This document shows positions 8,928-19,200 of a stretch of 64,000 bases of DNA, piece by piece; position 1 is the first letter of the stretch, and the number at the start of each line of letters is the position of its first letter. This DNA comes from Pedobacter sp. ISL-64. Its GTDB lineage: Bacteria > Bacteroidota > Bacteroidia > Sphingobacteriales > Sphingobacteriaceae. A program made the position numbers and the translations under genes. The stretch spans positions 1-64,000 of the forward strand of contig NZ_JAGGPU010000023.1 of assembly GCF_018613605.1 (NCBI RefSeq). The letters are read 5' to 3'. A model generated the notes under the pieces. It had not been told where the DNA came from, did not search any database, and saw only the letters and a list, made by a program, of their open reading frames with translations.

Positions 8928-10103
8928 ATGAAAGAGAACCCGAATTTCAAAAAAGAAACCATGGCATTTATCGATGCCATTGAAAGCTTTTTTCTATCAG
9001 ATGGTGTAAGCCATCATTTAAATTTTTTAAAAAACTGGTTAAACCCACCTCAAAACGAATTCGATTATTCGCCGCAAAAGCACCCCGCAAAATTGTTGGG
9101 TTTTTATGAAAAACTGGTGCCACTATTCGATTATTCGGATTTAATTTTTAACCGGATTGAAGCTGATACTGCTTTTGTAAAAGCGATTGCGCTTGATGAA
9201 TGTAATTTGGAACGCGAATCGGTTGTGCTTGATTATTGCCCGAAGTTGTTAAGCAAGGGCGAAATGAAAAATCCGAAATTTACTTTTTTAGATATTTTTA
9301 TCTTCTTTGAATCAGATAGCTATAAGATGGTTTACAGGGAATGGTTACTGGCCGGATTGGAAGATAAGCTCGATCTGGATTGGGATCAGTATGTTGCCGC
9401 GTTTTACGAGAATACCATGAAAATGTTGGAGGCCTGTTGGCTCATCCACGAAAGGCTCATCACTAAAAATAGTTTTAAAAGTATCGATCGCTATTACCAT
9501 ATGGCCATGTTCGAAAGCACATCGCCTTTGGCTTTCGATCAGGAATTATTTGATGATCCATTTAAGGCAATCGAATTTTTCTTTAGTTTGGATAACCTTG
9601 CAGGGCATAAAACATACCTGAAAAAATGGTATAAAATGGCTTTATCAGAAGCGCACCGTTTAAGTGATGTTGCCGATTATTTTTTCCTGTATAACCAGTT
9701 TACGAAATTGCTTAACGCAGGTTATTTAATTGCAACCAAAAAACTGATTTATCAGGAAGCCTTGCCTGAAGGCTTAATTACTGAAGATCGTTTTATTACA
9801 AACGAAGTGTATAACAAAGGCCTTTGTGAAGTAAATACACTACCAGCCGAACACATCGAAAATCCTTATCGCTTTGTAGCGTCTTTTTTTGTTCCTGAAA
9901 AAATTAAACAATTGCGCTTAGGCCTTTTAGAGTGGTTGTATGCCGCATTTAGTACCGGGAGCAGCATTAAACTGATGGATAAAGAATTTTTATTTGAGCA
10001 GTATGAAACCATGCTGATGATTATAGAAGCTTTCTTTCTGATGATCGGTAATCCTTCACTAAGTGATGATATTAAAGATGAAAGGCGGCATTATGCGGAA
10101 TAA
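8928..10103 (+). CDS. Uncharacterised protein with four tandem helical repeats
   Basis: I do not recognise a family. The 391 residues are acidic and aromatic, without signal peptide or membrane segment, so the protein is probably cytoplasmic. By eye it holds four diverged units of about 60 residues. They begin near residues 12 (A-F-I-D-A-I-E-S-F-F), 116 (F-T-F-L-D-I-F-I-F-F), 213 (P-F-K-A-I-E-F-F-F-S) and 314 (P-Y-R-F-V-A-S-F-F). Each continues into a leucine/lysine helix with a W (L-K-N-W-L, Y-R-E-W-L, L-K-K-W-Y, L-L-E-W-L). Units 2 to 4 end in a leucine-rich helix (M-L-E-A-C-W-L-I, L-L-N-A-G-Y-L-I, I-I-E-A-F-F-L-M). It is divergent from the S24-type repressor and overlaps the HEPN gene, suggesting coupled translation and a shared job. 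Confidence 0.75.
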   Translation: MKENPNFKKETMAFIDAIESFFLSDGVSHHLNFLKNWLNPPQNEFDYSPQKHPAKLLGFYEKLVPLFDYSDLIFNRIEADTAFVKAIALDECNLERESVVLDYCPKLLSKGEMKNPKFTFLDIFIFFESDSYKMVYREWLLAGLEDKLDLDWDQYVAAFYENTMKMLEACWLIHERLITKNSFKSIDRYYHMAMFESTSPLAFDQELFDDPFKAIEFFFSLDNLAGHKTYLKKWYKMALSEAHRLSDVADYFFLYNQFTKLLNAGYLIATKKLIYQEALPEGLITEDRFITNEVYNKGLCEVNTLPAEHIENPYRFVASFFVPEKIKQLRLGLLEWLYAAFSTGSSIKLMDKEFLFEQYETMLMIIEAFFLMIGNPSLSDDIKDERRHYAE

Positions 10104-10917
10104 ATTCTTAAACCTTAGCCATAGTGCCATAAAAGAAGAAACCGTAATGTGTTTATTGAAGCGCATTACCGCTGCAGTGCCCATTCAATATATTTATCTC
10201 CATAACAATTTTTTTGCAGGTAAAGCGGTGCGAGAAATGCTGATTACGGTTCAGTTTAAACATGTACGTATTTTAAACGAATTAACGCCGGTATTAAATA
10301 TTGTATTTAATGGGCAAACGGAATTCAGTTACCGGGTTTTTCATGTGCACGAAGTTGAGCGGGCCTTGCTAGCGGGCAGTTTGTTTTTTTACTATGCCAC
10401 AGCCCCTCAAAATTGCTTATTTAGTAAATCTGGAAGTTTTCTTGCATGTGGGGCACCTGAGTTCATTGCAGATCGGGTTAGCAGCACCTATCAACACGAA
10501 ACGAATAAGGCCAACAAATTTTTGTCGGGAGCCAATTTCTATTTTAAACAACAAAATTTCGAGCATTGTGCTTTTATGCTGCACCAGGTTTTCGATTTAA
10601 TGTACAGGGCCATTGAAATTTTGGTAATGGGAAAGGATAAAAAAACGCACCGCATCAGTGCCCATCAATTGTATGTTAAAGCCTATGTTAAACCGCTTTC
10701 TGAGCTGTTTAATGATGAAGAAGAACTTTGCTTGTTGCATTTACTCGATGAGGCTTATCTGGCCGTTCGGTACGAAAACAATTATACGATCAGTGAGCGG
10801 GATGTGATGCGACTGTTTGAAAAAATAGGTTTATTGTACTGTGTTTCAGAACAGGTTTATCAGGGCATTATGAACAATCATTTCGATCAGCAGGTTACTG
10901 AAATGCTTGTTGGTTAA
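10093..10917 (+). CDS. Degenerate MNT-like plus HEPN domain protein
   Basis: The C-terminal part (about residues 135-265) looks like a HEPN domain of the nucleotidyltransferase-linked type: A-N-K-F-L-S-G-A-N-F-Y-F, then F-M-L-H-Q-V-F-D-L-M-Y-R-A-I-E, then K-T-H-R-I and A-V-R-Y-E-N-N-Y-T-I. The N-terminal 120 residues follow the layout of a minimal nucleotidyltransferase domain (late segment H-E-V-E-R-A-L-L-A-G-S-L-F-F), but the G-S and D-x-D catalytic motifs are absent. The HEPN RNase motif R-x4-6-H is also missing after R-Y-E-N-N-Y. The start at 10093 overlaps the upstream gene by 11 bases; an in-frame ATG at 10063 would overlap by 41. The pair resembles toxin-antitoxin or stress modules in architecture only. 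Confidence 0.7.
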   Translation: MRNKFLNLSHSAIKEETVMCLLKRITAAVPIQYIYLHNNFFAGKAVREMLITVQFKHVRILNELTPVLNIVFNGQTEFSYRVFHVHEVERALLAGSLFFYYATAPQNCLFSKSGSFLACGAPEFIADRVSSTYQHETNKANKFLSGANFYFKQQNFEHCAFMLHQVFDLMYRAIEILVMGKDKKTHRISAHQLYVKAYVKPLSELFNDEEELCLLHLLDEAYLAVRYENNYTISERDVMRLFEKIGLLYCVSEQVYQGIMNNHFDQQVTEMLVG

Positions 10918-10988
10918 CCGCGAATAGGCATGCATTTCTAGAGCAGTTTTATAACCCCGATTAAAATTTATCGGTTCGTATTTTTCGC

Positions 10989-11015
10989 CCTATTTCGTTA
11001 GGATTTTATCCCTTT
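10989..11015. promoter_or_regulatory. Shared PUL 1 motif upstream of the GH16 gene
   Basis: The stretch beginning CCTATTT, then TTAGGATTTTA and CCC, matches 16092-16119 upstream of the first PUL 1 SusC gene at roughly 23 of 27 positions. It lies 56 bases before the GH16 start. The two sites flank the hybrid two-component regulator gene, whose AraC-type domain is the likely binder. Confidence 0.5.
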
Positions 11016-11070
11016 ACTATAGTTTAGGAAGATTAATTTTACTTATTATTTAATCAAGTAAAGCCCCTAT

Positions 11071-11892
11071 ATGAGAAATTTAACAACTATTTTAACAGTA
11101 CTCTTGTTTTTATCGTGTGCTAAGAAAAACGAAACACCAACCGAAAATCCTGGTCCGGTAAAACCTGTTCCCGATGAAACAGGTCCTTTAAAAACATCCG
11201 GTTTTATTAGCCAGATGACACCCGTTTTCAGTGATGATTTTAATGGAACTACTTTTGATGAGCGCAAATGGGCTTATAGAGCAGATAATACAGTAAGAGG
11301 ATATGCAACAGTTTCGGGCGCTAAAACCATAGCCTTTGATGGAAATGGTAATTTGGTAATTAAAACGATTAAAGATGCTGACGGTAAATATTATGTAGGG
11401 CAACTTTGTACCGATGGTAAGTTTACCCAGAAATATGGTTATTTTGAGTGTAGGGCTAAAATGCAAAAAGCAATCGGTACACATTCTTCTTTTTGGTTAC
11501 AAAGCAATACAATGGGCTCGCAGGCTGATAATGCGTTAGTAGCAGGGGCAGAAATTGATATTTTTGAATATTTAAAACCCAATCCGAATGCCACCTACCA
11601 TACCGTGCATTGGGGTGGGTATGGCGCAACACACCAAAGCGATAGCAAAATTGTAACTAATGCAACCATTAACGATGGCAACTTTCATACCTTCGGATTA
11701 CTTTGGTCTAACGTACAATACATATTTTTTGTTGATGGAACTGAAGTATCCCGCACCAGCAAAGGTTTATCGGGGGTAGCCGAATATATGATTTTAAGTA
11801 CCGAGTTAACCGGTTTTGGTGGCGATTATACCAAGGGCGTTTATCCTGATGAAATTGTATTCGATTACGTTAAAACATACCAGTTTAAGTAA
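11071..11892 (+). CDS. GH16-family glycoside hydrolase, lipoprotein
   Basis: This is a predicted surface or periplasmic endo-acting glycanase of the GH16 jelly-roll family. The 273 residues start with a lipoprotein signal (lipobox L-S-C, Cys16) and a proline-rich linker to about 45. The catalytic motif E-I-D-I-F-E gives nucleophile Glu161, Asp163 and acid/base Glu166. Other GH16 features are Y-F-E-C-R-A-K-M near 125 and F-H-T-F-G-L-L-W-S. Substrates in this family include beta-1,3/1,4-glucans and galactans; the sequence alone does not decide. It is convergent with the regulator gene, with only 3 bases between stops. It shares an upstream motif with the SusC gene at 16275, so it probably belongs to PUL 1. 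Confidence 0.9.
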   Translation: MRNLTTILTVLLFLSCAKKNETPTENPGPVKPVPDETGPLKTSGFISQMTPVFSDDFNGTTFDERKWAYRADNTVRGYATVSGAKTIAFDGNGNLVIKTIKDADGKYYVGQLCTDGKFTQKYGYFECRAKMQKAIGTHSSFWLQSNTMGSQADNALVAGAEIDIFEYLKPNPNATYHTVHWGGYGATHQSDSKIVTNATINDGNFHTFGLLWSNVQYIFFVDGTEVSRTSKGLSGVAEYMILSTELTGFGGDYTKGVYPDEIVFDYVKTYQFK

Positions 11893-11895
11893 AGT

Positions 11896-14800
11896 TTAAT
11901 CACCTGAGATAAACTCACTTGGCGTTTTGCCGAAATGCTTTTTAAACTCTGAACTAAAATATTTCCGATCATTAAAACCAACTGAATAAGCAATTTCGGC
12001 AATATTTCCGGTACCTTGCTTGAGTAATTGGGCTGCTCTTTTTATCCGCAACGATTTAATAAAATCGTTTACTGAAAGGTCGGTCAGTGCCCTTATTTTT
12101 TTGTAGAGTACAGGTTGGCTCATGCCAATTTCTGAAGATAGGCTAGGTACATCAAAATCGGGATCGGCAATCCGGTCTTCGATAATCTGGATAATTTTAT
12201 TCAAAAAGTTTTGCTCGGTAGTATTAATCACCATGTTTTTAGGCTCGAGCGTAATTACCTGTGCAAACTTTTGTTTAATGGTTTCCCGGGCATTTAACAG
12301 GTTCTGGATGTTCAACTCTAATATTTTTAGGTTAAATGGCTTCATGATGTAGGCATCGGCACCGTTTTCGAAACCGTTTACCTGGTGCACGTAAGCCGAT
12401 CTTGCCGTTAATAAAACGACGGGAATGTGACTGGTTCGTTCATCGGTTTTAAGTTTTCGGCATAATTCTAAGCCATCCATTATGGGCATCATTACGTCAC
12501 TGATAATTAAATCAGGAATCAGCTCTAAAGCACAATCTAACCCTGTAGCTCCATTTTCGCGCTCGTAAATCTGGTATGAGGGGCTTAAAGCCTGTTTAAT
12601 AAAGGTTCTTACATCTTCATTATCTTCTACGAGTAAGATGCTGCGTTTCTCTTTTTCTACTGTTGGTGCTGCTTCGGCAAGTTCTTCTATTAATGATTCT
12701 GTTTCTTGCAAAGTGGGTATATTATAATTTGCCGCATCATCATAATAAACATAATCAGCTATAAAATCGGATGGATTAAAATGTGCTTTCCCTATTTTTA
12801 AACTTACTGTGAAAGTGGTATTGCCAAAGGCCTTATCGTTTTTAGGTATGCTTTCGAAGCTGATCTGTCCATGATGCAGTTCTACAATACTTTTGGAGAA
12901 TGATAAGCCCAAACCCGTACCAATAGTTGTAGTGGCATTGGCCTGATAAAAATTGGTGAATAAACTGGGCTGGTTTTCTAATGGAATGCCCTTACCGTTG
13001 TCGCAGATCTTAATATTAACCATTTGTTTTTCAACCTCTATTTTTAAGCTGATTTTTCCGTTTACGGGCGTAAACTTAAAGGCGTTGGAGAGTAGATTAA
13101 ACAACACTTTTTCCATCTGGACCTTATCAAAATAAAGCTCAATTTCTGTTTGGGCGGTTTCAAACTGGTAATCGATGTTTTTAGCAATGGCCATGTTCTG
13201 AAAAGCCAGAAATATTTCCCTGCAGAATTTTACCACATCGCCAGGACTTACATGTAGTGCCATTTTTCCGCTTTCTGCCTTTCTAAAATCGAGTAGTTCG
13301 GTAACCAGGTTCATTAAACGGTCGGCATTGTTTTTTATCGGTTGCAGATCCCGGTTCAGGGCAGGATCATCTTTTGCGTTTTCGATCAATTTATCTAACG
13401 GGCCAACAATGAGGGTTAAAGGGGTGCGGATTTCGTGAGAAATATTGGTGAAAAACTCGAGCTTGTGCTCATTAATCTCTTTTTCTTTTTTAAGTACAGC
13501 TTTTATTAACAAATAGCGTATAAATACAATAGAAATGGCTGCAAAAGCACAAAAGTAAAACAAATAGGCCCACCAGGTTTTATAAAATGGTGGCAAAATC
13601 TGAATAGCTAATGTACTTGTTTCTTTAGTCCAAAGGCCATCATTGTTACTTCCTTTAACCATAAGGGTATAGTTTCCGGGAGATAGGTTAGTATAACTTG
13701 CTGACGGGATATCTACATAGTTCCAGTTTTTTTCAAAACCGTCTAGCTTATAGGCAAACCTGTTTTTATCAGATTTTATAAAGTTAAGCAGGGTAAAATC
13801 AATAGAAAATACATTCTGGTCTGATTCGAAGGTAATTGATTTAATCGTGCTGATGTTTTGTTTAAGTAAGCCATCGTCGGTATTCAGGGCTATTGGTTTA
13901 TTAAACAATTTTAATCCGGTAAAAATAACAGGCGGCGTATTTTTATTCTCTTTAATCTCGTTAGGGAAAAAGCTCACCATTCCACTTAATCCGCCAAAGA
14001 AAAAGGCACCTTTACTGTCTTTTAAAAATGATTTGTAATTAAATTCGTTGCCTGGTAGGCCATCTTTAACGTTGTAGGTTTTAAACGTTTTCTGCCTGGG
14101 GTTGTATTTACATAAACCTTTGTCTGTAGTTATCCATAGGTTATTAAAATCATCTTCGAGTATACCCATAATGGTGTTGCTGGGTAAGCCATCAAAGGTG
14201 GTTATTCTGGTATAACTATGGCGATCGGGATTGAGCTTAAATAAACCATTACGCATGGTACCCAGAAGTAAATACCCTCCTTTATCTCCAGTTAAACAAG
14301 TGATTTCGTTATATTTTAAAATTTCAGGATCGGCAGCAGCACGGCTCACAAATTGTTGGCTACCTTTTTTTAGCTGGTAAAGGCCTGAGTCTGTTGCCAC
14401 CCACAGGTTTTGTTTGTCATCTTCAAAAATATAACGTATAGCTTTATTTAACCCGTTTACCCGATTGCGGATAAACTTACCTGTAGTGCTATTAAATCTG
14501 TTTAAGCCACCGTTGGTACCTACCCAAAAGCGCCCGTAGCTATCTTCAAAAACGGTTGTAATTTCATCACTGCTAATAGATGAAGTATCGTTTTTGCGGC
14601 TGGTATATCTGATAAAAGTTTTGGTTTCTGGCTGAAAAAGGTTTAGGCCTCCATAATGGGTTCCAATCCAAACTCTGTTTTTTTTATCCCGTATAACCGA
14701 TTTTACCAGGTTTGCACTTAAGCTTTTGGGATCGTTCGGGTTGTTTTTATACCGGGTAAAAGTGTTGTTTTTCCGGTCGTAATAATTAAGCCCTTCGCCT

Positions 14801-15936
14801 TCAGTACCAATCCAAAGATTTTGGTGCTGATCTTCCATAATGGTGCTGACTACATTACTGCTTAAGCCATTTGTTGCGGTAGTGCTTCTATAAACCTTAA
14901 AGGGCGTGTAATTCGGATAAATCATGTTAATGGCACCGTAATAGGTGCCTACCCATATTATGCCCTGCCGATCCTGATAAATATCGTAAACTGAGTTTTG
15001 GCTTAGGCTGGAAGGATCTTCGGGGATATTATGTAGGGAGCTGAAATTTTTGGTGGCGGGATTGTAAATATTAATACCATGTAATGTTCCGATCCATAAT
15101 TGACCTTCTTGATCCATCATAATTTTGCGGACATTATTGCTGCTAATGCCCTCTTTGTTAAGACTGGAGTATCGATAGGTGGTAATGGCTTCTGTACTAA
15201 GGTTTAACTTGCTTACACCGGTTTGTTTGGTCCCGATCCATAAATTATTTTCACGGTCTTCAACCATAGTGGTAATGTGGTTATCTGTCGCTTTGTTTAA
15301 CTCTTCGCTAAAGTCTTTAAAATACCTGAAATGTGTTTTTCCTTCTCTAAAACTCATGTTCATTAAGCCATAAGTGGTACTTAGCCATAATGTTCCATTA
15401 TGATCTTCTGTTATGGCATAAATTTGTTGGCGTTGCTTTTGCCCATATAGAAAGCGCTTAAATTTATATTTTCCGTTGAGTAAATTTAAACCATTTGTCG
15501 TCCCAATCCACACACGGCCCTTTTTATCCTGATAAATACAACTTATATTGGAACTGCTAATGCTGTTCGGATCTTTGTTATGGTGTGCATAGCGGTCGAA
15601 GTTATCATCACCTTCATTATATTTATTTAGTCCTTGTTGGGTGCCAACTAATAATGTTCCATCCCTTAAGGCTAAAAGAGAAGAAAGATAAGCCGGGCTA
15701 CTCAGGCTTTTCTCATTGCTATTGTCGTGATTATATACTTTAAAAGATTGGGAGTCGTATTTGTTTAACCCGAACCGGGTGCCAAACCAGATAAAACCTC
15801 TGGCATCCTGAGCGATAGAGAGTACCGAACTCTGTGAAAGTCCATTTTCTACATTAAGGTGTTTAAAAGCATATTTGTTTTGGGCATTACTTACAATGAT
15901 AAAAAATACTAAAGTAAAGGTTAGCAGGTATTTCAT
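11896..15936 (-). CDS. Hybrid two-component system regulator of PUL 1
   Basis: This single-polypeptide sensor and transcription factor has 1346 residues. A signal peptide (1-19) is followed by about 14 periplasmic beta-propeller blades (Reg_prop; repeated W-I-G-T and G-L-N motifs, about 30-660) and a Y_Y_Y domain (about 700-785). After one membrane segment (about 788-810) come a histidine kinase with phospho-acceptor His834 (N-I-S-H-E-I-R-T-P-L), the N box L-L-S-N-A-F-K-F-T and G-x-G motifs, a receiver domain with Asp1147 (I-I-S-D-V-M-M-P), and a C-terminal AraC helix-turn-helix (about 1245-1346). Such proteins sense oligosaccharides in the periplasm and switch on the adjacent PUL. It diverges from the SusC gene at 16275. 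Confidence 0.95.
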   Translation of the reverse strand: MKYLLTFTLVFFIIVSNAQNKYAFKHLNVENGLSQSSVLSIAQDARGFIWFGTRFGLNKYDSQSFKVYNHDNSNEKSLSSPAYLSSLLALRDGTLLVGTQQGLNKYNEGDDNFDRYAHHNKDPNSISSSNISCIYQDKKGRVWIGTTNGLNLLNGKYKFKRFLYGQKQRQQIYAITEDHNGTLWLSTTYGLMNMSFREGKTHFRYFKDFSEELNKATDNHITTMVEDRENNLWIGTKQTGVSKLNLSTEAITTYRYSSLNKEGISSNNVRKIMMDQEGQLWIGTLHGINIYNPATKNFSSLHNIPEDPSSLSQNSVYDIYQDRQGIIWVGTYYGAINMIYPNYTPFKVYRSTTATNGLSSNVVSTIMEDQHQNLWIGTEGEGLNYYDRKNNTFTRYKNNPNDPKSLSANLVKSVIRDKKNRVWIGTHYGGLNLFQPETKTFIRYTSRKNDTSSISSDEITTVFEDSYGRFWVGTNGGLNRFNSTTGKFIRNRVNGLNKAIRYIFEDDKQNLWVATDSGLYQLKKGSQQFVSRAAADPEILKYNEITCLTGDKGGYLLLGTMRNGLFKLNPDRHSYTRITTFDGLPSNTIMGILEDDFNNLWITTDKGLCKYNPRQKTFKTYNVKDGLPGNEFNYKSFLKDSKGAFFFGGLSGMVSFFPNEIKENKNTPPVIFTGLKLFNKPIALNTDDGLLKQNISTIKSITFESDQNVFSIDFTLLNFIKSDKNRFAYKLDGFEKNWNYVDIPSASYTNLSPGNYTLMVKGSNNDGLWTKETSTLAIQILPPFYKTWWAYLFYFCAFAAISIVFIRYLLIKAVLKKEKEINEHKLEFFTNISHEIRTPLTLIVGPLDKLIENAKDDPALNRDLQPIKNNADRLMNLVTELLDFRKAESGKMALHVSPGDVVKFCREIFLAFQNMAIAKNIDYQFETAQTEIELYFDKVQMEKVLFNLLSNAFKFTPVNGKISLKIEVEKQMVNIKICDNGKGIPLENQPSLFTNFYQANATTTIGTGLGLSFSKSIVELHHGQISFESIPKNDKAFGNTTFTVSLKIGKAHFNPSDFIADYVYYDDAANYNIPTLQETESLIEELAEAAPTVEKEKRSILLVEDNEDVRTFIKQALSPSYQIYERENGATGLDCALELIPDLIISDVMMPIMDGLELCRKLKTDERTSHIPVVLLTARSAYVHQVNGFENGADAYIMKPFNLKILELNIQNLLNARETIKQKFAQVITLEPKNMVINTTEQNFLNKIIQIIEDRIADPDFDVPSLSSEIGMSQPVLYKKIRALTDLSVNDFIKSLRIKRAAQLLKQGTGNIAEIAYSVGFNDRKYFSSEFKKHFGKTPSEFISGD

Positions 15937-16091
15937 GTTGGCACAAAGTGAGGGATGGTTAGCTTTTACCTGATTAAAAGTACAAAATGTTTCTATTATA
16001 AATCAAATACGTTTGGCAAGGCAATTTTAATATTTTATCCGCTCATTTATCCTATTTAATGCTTTTTTCTGCTTTTATTTATGATTTTATA

Positions 16092-16119
16092 CCTATTTAT
16101 TTAGGATTTTACCCCCTTC
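16092..16119. promoter_or_regulatory. Shared PUL 1 motif upstream of SusC
   Basis: The core CCTATTT, two bases, TTAGGATTTTA, one base, CCC is shared with 10989-11015 before the GH16 gene. It ends 17 bases upstream of the -7-like element at 16137, a position suited to an activator that contacts RNA polymerase. I infer it is bound by the AraC-type domain of the adjacent hybrid regulator. Confidence 0.5.
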
Positions 16120-16136
16120 TTTTTTTCTCTTCTAAA

Positions 16137-16144
16137 TAGATTTG
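16137..16144 (+). promoter_or_regulatory. Candidate -7 element of the PUL 1 SusC operon
   Basis: TAGATTTG matches TAnnTTTG. The -33 region is only a T-rich run, which fits a promoter needing an activator. The leader would be about 120 bases. Confidence 0.45.
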
Positions 16145-16274
16145 GCCTGATGCATTTGTAACTGATTGCACCACGATAACCAGATATTTAATAACCAAAA
16201 TTCATCCGCACGCAAAGGGAGTGCTCTGTCATTCCTTAGCAACGGACAAACAACTAGCCAACAAACAAGAAAAT

Positions 16275-19200
16275 ATGAGGAAAACTTACTTTAAGCAATT
16301 AATGCTTTTTTCGTTAACCGTATATGCTGTGTGCCCAAGTGTGGCCAATGCAAATACCATACGAGTCAAAAGCCATGTAGCAGGCAAAATTGGGTTTACT
16401 AAAAACCATAGGTTGGAAGTAACGGGAACGGTGACCGATAATTTTGGGAATCCATTATTTGGGGTAATGGTTTCGATTAAAGAAACAGGCACTAGTGTTT
16501 CTACCGATAAGAACGGGAAGTATAAAATTAGCACAGTAGAAGGAGATATTTTAATCTTTACGCTTAACGGCTATTTAGTGAAAGAAGTAGAGGCAAACCA
16601 GGTTTTATTGAATATTAGTTTAGGCGAAAGCCAGAAACGCCAGGCTACCACACCAATATTGTATGGCGAGCAAAGCGTAACAACCAATCTGCAATCTACT
16701 TCGACTGTTTATAACAACGATTTAATTAAGGTTCCGGTAGCAGGAATAAATAATGCCCTATCGGGTAGGCTTGCAGGTTTGTATACTTTACAAAGCAGCG
16801 GTAGGCCAGGTGCCGATGGAACAAGTATTACCGTTAGGGGTAATACACCATTGGTTTTGGTAAATGGCGTGCCGAGAGATTATCCTTCTATCGATCCTGA
16901 AGAAATAGAATCGGTTACCATTCTAAAAGATGGTTTATCTACTGTAATGTTAGGACAGCAATCTTCTAACAGTGTCGTGATGATAACCACACGAAAAGGG
17001 GAGGTTGGAAAGCAACGGATTTCGCTTACGGCTCAGGCAGGTTTGCAATCGGCTATTAAATTGCCTCAACCTCTCGGTGCTTTTGATTATGCTACTTTGT
17101 ACAACGAAGCCCTGGCGAATGATGGTAAAGCACCACGTTTTAGCGCAGCTGATTTAAATGCCTGGGCAAACGGATCAGACCCTGTATTTCATCCCGATGT
17201 AGATTGGTACGGAACCATTTTAAAACCAAATACTGTTTTTAGCCGCTATAATTTAAATACCTATGGCGGGGGCAACTCAACAAGGTATTTTCTTGATGTA
17301 GATTACCTTAATCAGAGTGGGATTCTTAAACAGGATGATCAAAATACTTACAGCACCAATACCGATTACAAAAGGTATTTGGTCCGTACCAATATCGATA
17401 TTGATATTACGCCAACCACTTTGTTAAACTTAAACTTATTTGGTCGCATCCAAAATGGCAATCAGCCGGGTGGAGCAGGTGCCAATACAGCCATTTTTAC
17501 TACCGGAACAACCTTATCGAACTTCGGCGGGAATAATATTTTTGCACAATTGGCAGCTACGCCAAATAATGCCTATCCTGTTTTTAACCCCAATGGCTCG
17601 CTGGCTGGTAGTTCTGATTATCAAACCAACTTGTGGGGCGCAACTACACGCTCAGGCTATTTTTACAACAGTACACGCGATGTTTCTGCTGATATCTCTT
17701 TAAGGAAAACGCTGGATAATGTGACCAAAGGTTTATGGTTAAAAGCCCTGGCCAGTTTTAACACGAGTGTATCAGAAAATATTATCCGCACCAAACAGTA
17801 CGCTGTTTACAAGCTGGCGAGTACCAACCCTGATGTATATCAGAAATTCGGTGTAGATGGTCAGCAGATTAACCTTTCTACCAATTCTGGTCAGAGCAGA
17901 AATTTATTTGTTGATTTTTCTGCCGGCTTGGATAAAACCTACGGTAACCATAGCCTTAATGCACTTTTAAAATACAATTCTCAAAGCGCACAAACGGCCA
18001 ACCAGATCCCGATGATCTTCAGCAATTTATCGGGAAGGGTAGATTATAACTATAAAGAAAAGTATTTGGCTGAGGTTGCTTTAAGTTATAGCGGCTTAAA
18101 TAGATATGAAGAGGGCAACCGTTTTGGTTTCTTTTATGGCTTCGGCTTAGGATGGAATATTGCTAAAGAAGATTTTTTAAAAGATACCAAATGGTTAAAT
18201 GCACTTAAAGTAAGAGCCAATTATGCCTATACCGGTAATGCAAATGCTGGTTATTTTGCTTATAAACAATATTATGTAACAGGTGCCTCTTACAATTATG
18301 GTACTACGCCAACGGCAATTACCGGAACAGTAGAAGGTACATTGGCCAATCCAAAAATTACCTGGGAGAAGGCAAACCAATATAACCTGGGCATTGATGC
18401 AAGTTTGTTTAACAATAAGCTGTCTATAGCTGCCGATTATTTCAATAATGAGAATTTTGATCTGATCCAAACCAGGGGAAGGAGTTCGGCATTATTGGGC
18501 ACTGCCTATCCTGCAGAAAATATAGGAATCAGCAGGTATTCGGGTGTAGAGTTTGATCTGAAATACAGCAACAATGTGGGCAACTTTAATTATTACATTG
18601 CGCCAAATGTTTTCTCACTCCAAAAAATCATTCAATATCAGGATGAGATCGATAGGCCATACCCATGGATGGCTAGAACCGGACAGCGCGAAGATCAGAC
18701 CTTTGGTTATATAGCCGATGGCTTATTTCAGAACCAGACGGAGATTAACTCCAGTGCAAAAATACAAGGCTACAGCCCGGTACCAGGCGATATTAAATAC
18801 AAAGATTTAAACAATGATGGCATTATCAACGAGCTTGATATACAGTCGCTCAAAAACAATAATCCAATCTGGTTTTATGGTTTGAATTTAGGATTCAGCT
18901 ATAAAGGTTTCGATTTTTCTGCATTGCTACAAGGTGTTCAAAACCGCTACGTTTATGTGTCGGGTTCTACAGAATGGGCATTCCAGAACAATGGCTTAGG
19001 GCAGGTCTTTGAACAAAACCTTGGAAGATGGACACCTGCTACAGCAGCCGTTGCCACGCAGCCGCGCTTAACTATTGGTTCAAATCCGAATAACGAGGCC
19101 ACCTCATCATACTGGTTGCACGATGGAAGTTATGTACGATTAAAAAACATTGAATTAGGGTATACATTACCCAAGCCACTAACCAATAAGCTAAAACTTG

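Larger units (their letters stand above)
15937..16274. other. Divergent regulatory region of PUL 1
   Basis: This spacer of 338 bases separates the regulator and SusC starts. It is T-rich on the plus strand, with recurring T-T-T-A-T-C-C and C-C-T-A-T-T-T words between about 16030 and 16119 that could be multiple regulator contacts. A TAnnTTTG element follows at 16137. No gene is supported. Confidence 0.5.
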
